DNA of 5,718 bases, from positions 1 to 5,718 of the forward strand of contig JALTMR010000209.1 in assembly GCA_027001525.1 (NCBI GenBank), read 5' to 3'. The notes beneath the pieces are model-generated. The model made no database searches. It saw only the letters and a list, made by a program, of their open reading frames with translations, and had not been told where the DNA came from. The position numbers were made by a program, and so were the translations under genes. The stretch's first letter is position 1, and every line of letters begins with the position of its first letter. The DNA comes from Gammaproteobacteria bacterium. GTDB lineage: Bacteria > Pseudomonadota > Gammaproteobacteria > Tenderiales > Tenderiaceae. Below, in pieces: positions 5,006 through 5,718 of this stretch.

Positions 5006-5571
5006 AACAAGCACAACTGCCGCTGGCGCTCAACCTCGTCTTCCCGCCACTGAATGCAAAAGCGCCGCGCCGGGTACTCCATAGTGGCTACGCAGCGCTG
5101 GACCGGCAACTGCCTGATGGCGGCTGGCCACTGGGGGGAATTACGGAGATATTCTATCCCGCCGATTACCCCGAGGCGCTTCAGCTGATTCTGCCTGCCC
5201 TGGCGGAACTCAGCCACACTGAACGCTGGCTGGCATGGGTCTCGCCACCGCAGGCCGCCGCAGCGATCAACCTGAAAACTCACGGCATTAACCGCTCCCG
5301 TATTCTGCAAATCCACCCCCACCCCACCACAGACGGCCTCTGGGCGGTGGAAAAAGCCCTACGCTCCCCCACCTGCGGGGCGGTACTGAGCTGGGTCGCC
5401 GGGGCCGATCACGACGCACTGGCCCGACTGCAAGATGCCGCTGAGGCGGGCAACACCTGTGGATTTATTTTTCGCCCGGACTGGGCCTATGAGAGCACCA
5501 GCCCCGCAGCATTGCAGATCAGGCTGGCACAGGGTGCGAGAAGCAACGAGCTGCTGGTACACCCGCTCTAG
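5002..5571 (+). CDS. sulA: SOS cell division inhibitor SulA-like protein
   Basis: A 189-aa protein of the SulA/ImuA superfamily. SulA binds FtsZ and stops Z-ring assembly while DNA damage is repaired. Aligns by eye with E. coli SulA through GGITEIFY (45-52; E. coli GLISEVVY), a Leu-rich stretch, ERW at 74-76 (Arg75 aligns with E. coli Arg62, reported as important for function), and [15 protein letters not shown]...[15 protein letters not shown] (120-159; E. coli LRTGNYSVVIGWLAD...DAANEGNAMGFIMRP). The N-terminal part [18 protein letters not shown] (33-50) resembles the RecA-like/ImuA start and makes the protein about 20 residues longer than E. coli SulA (169 aa). No Walker A motif. It overlaps lexA by 4 bp and shares its SOS promoter, as in Pseudomonas lexA-sulA. 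An ImuA role is less likely because the protein is short and no imuB is seen, though the window ends soon after. Confidence 0.88.
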   Translation: MKQAQLPLALNLVFPPLNAKAPRRVLHSGYAALDRQLPDGGWPLGGITEIFYPADYPEALQLILPALAELSHTERWLAWVSPPQAAAAINLKTHGINRSRILQIHPHPTTDGLWAVEKALRSPTCGAVLSWVAGADHDALARLQDAAEAGNTCGFIFRPDWAYESTSPAALQIRLAQGARSNELLVHPL

Positions 5572-5718
5572 GAGCCTGTCGGACTCAGGTAATCGTAGCG
5601 AGCATGGTGGGAGAGCGAGTGCAAATTTTCACGATTTTGAGGCGCATAGTGGGGCTATGTAACGAAAAATCGGGGAAATTTGAACCACTCTCCCATCAGC
5701 GCAGTAGATTATTCCTAA
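5572..5718. repeat. Long imperfect palindrome after sulA, MITE-like or intergenic repeat, cut by window edge
   Basis: The 147 bp after the sulA stop are non-coding and fold back on themselves. The core arms 5622-5649 and 5655-5682 are 28 nt each, match as inverted copies at 21 of 28 positions without gaps, and surround a 5-nt loop (TGGGG, 5650-5654). Further out TGGGAGAG (5608-5615) pairs with CTCTCCCA (5688-5695), and TAATC (5590-5594) with GATTA (5707-5711). The left end GGAGCCTGTCGGACTCAGG would pair with sequence beyond 5718. The layout suggests a non-autonomous mobile element or genome-wide intergenic repeat; it could also act as the operon's 3' stem. No family was identified. Confidence 0.65.

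Noticed and set aside
1..5718. CRISPR array, tRNA/rRNA genes, prophage or transposase genes
   Set aside because: No regularly spaced direct repeats, cloverleaf sequence or recombinase motif was seen; the only mobile-like sequence is the non-coding palindrome at the right edge.

Overview
The window looks like a chromosomal segment of a gammaproteobacterium, probably a respiratory or chemolithotrophic one. This is inferred from an E. coli-type LexA (202 aa, same key residue numbers), the lexA-sulA gene pair with tandem CTG-N10-CAG SOS boxes, a DUF2835 protein (a mainly gammaproteobacterial family), a tetraheme c-type cytochrome and a formate/nitrite channel. The genus cannot be named from this sequence. 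All gene families here are known; the less ordinary content is in the control regions, in some altered protein motifs and in a palindromic element at the right edge.

Left part, minus strand. A formate/nitrite-family channel gene (44-859) is preceded by a 365-bp gap that seems to hold a complete enhancer-dependent promoter: a -24/-12 sigma-54 element (942-958), an IHF-like site (975-987) and an NtrC-like 17-mer dyad (1042-1058) centred about 119 bp upstream of the predicted transcription start. This suggests that the channel is made under nitrogen control and carries nitrite.

Middle part, minus strand, probably one transcription unit read from 4183 down to 1225: a stand-alone cyclic-nucleotide-binding-fold protein, a DUF2835 protein, the nucleotide pyrophosphohydrolase MazG, and an exported tetraheme cytochrome with an N-terminal 5'-nucleotidase-like domain whose metal-binding motifs look degenerate. 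Gaps are 38, 16 and 40 bp.

Right part, plus strand. lexA (4397-5005) and sulA (5002-5571) overlap by ATGA and share one SOS promoter in which one LexA box covers the -35 and another covers the -10. Just after the sulA stop codon begins a long imperfect palindrome (5572 to the window end), probably a MITE-like or intergenic repeat that runs past the edge.

The 213-bp divergent region between the two units (4184-4396) also holds a second NtrC-like dyad, a 9-bp inverted repeat and a possible 20-codon ORF with a strong ribosome binding site. No tRNA, rRNA, CRISPR array or transposase gene was seen.
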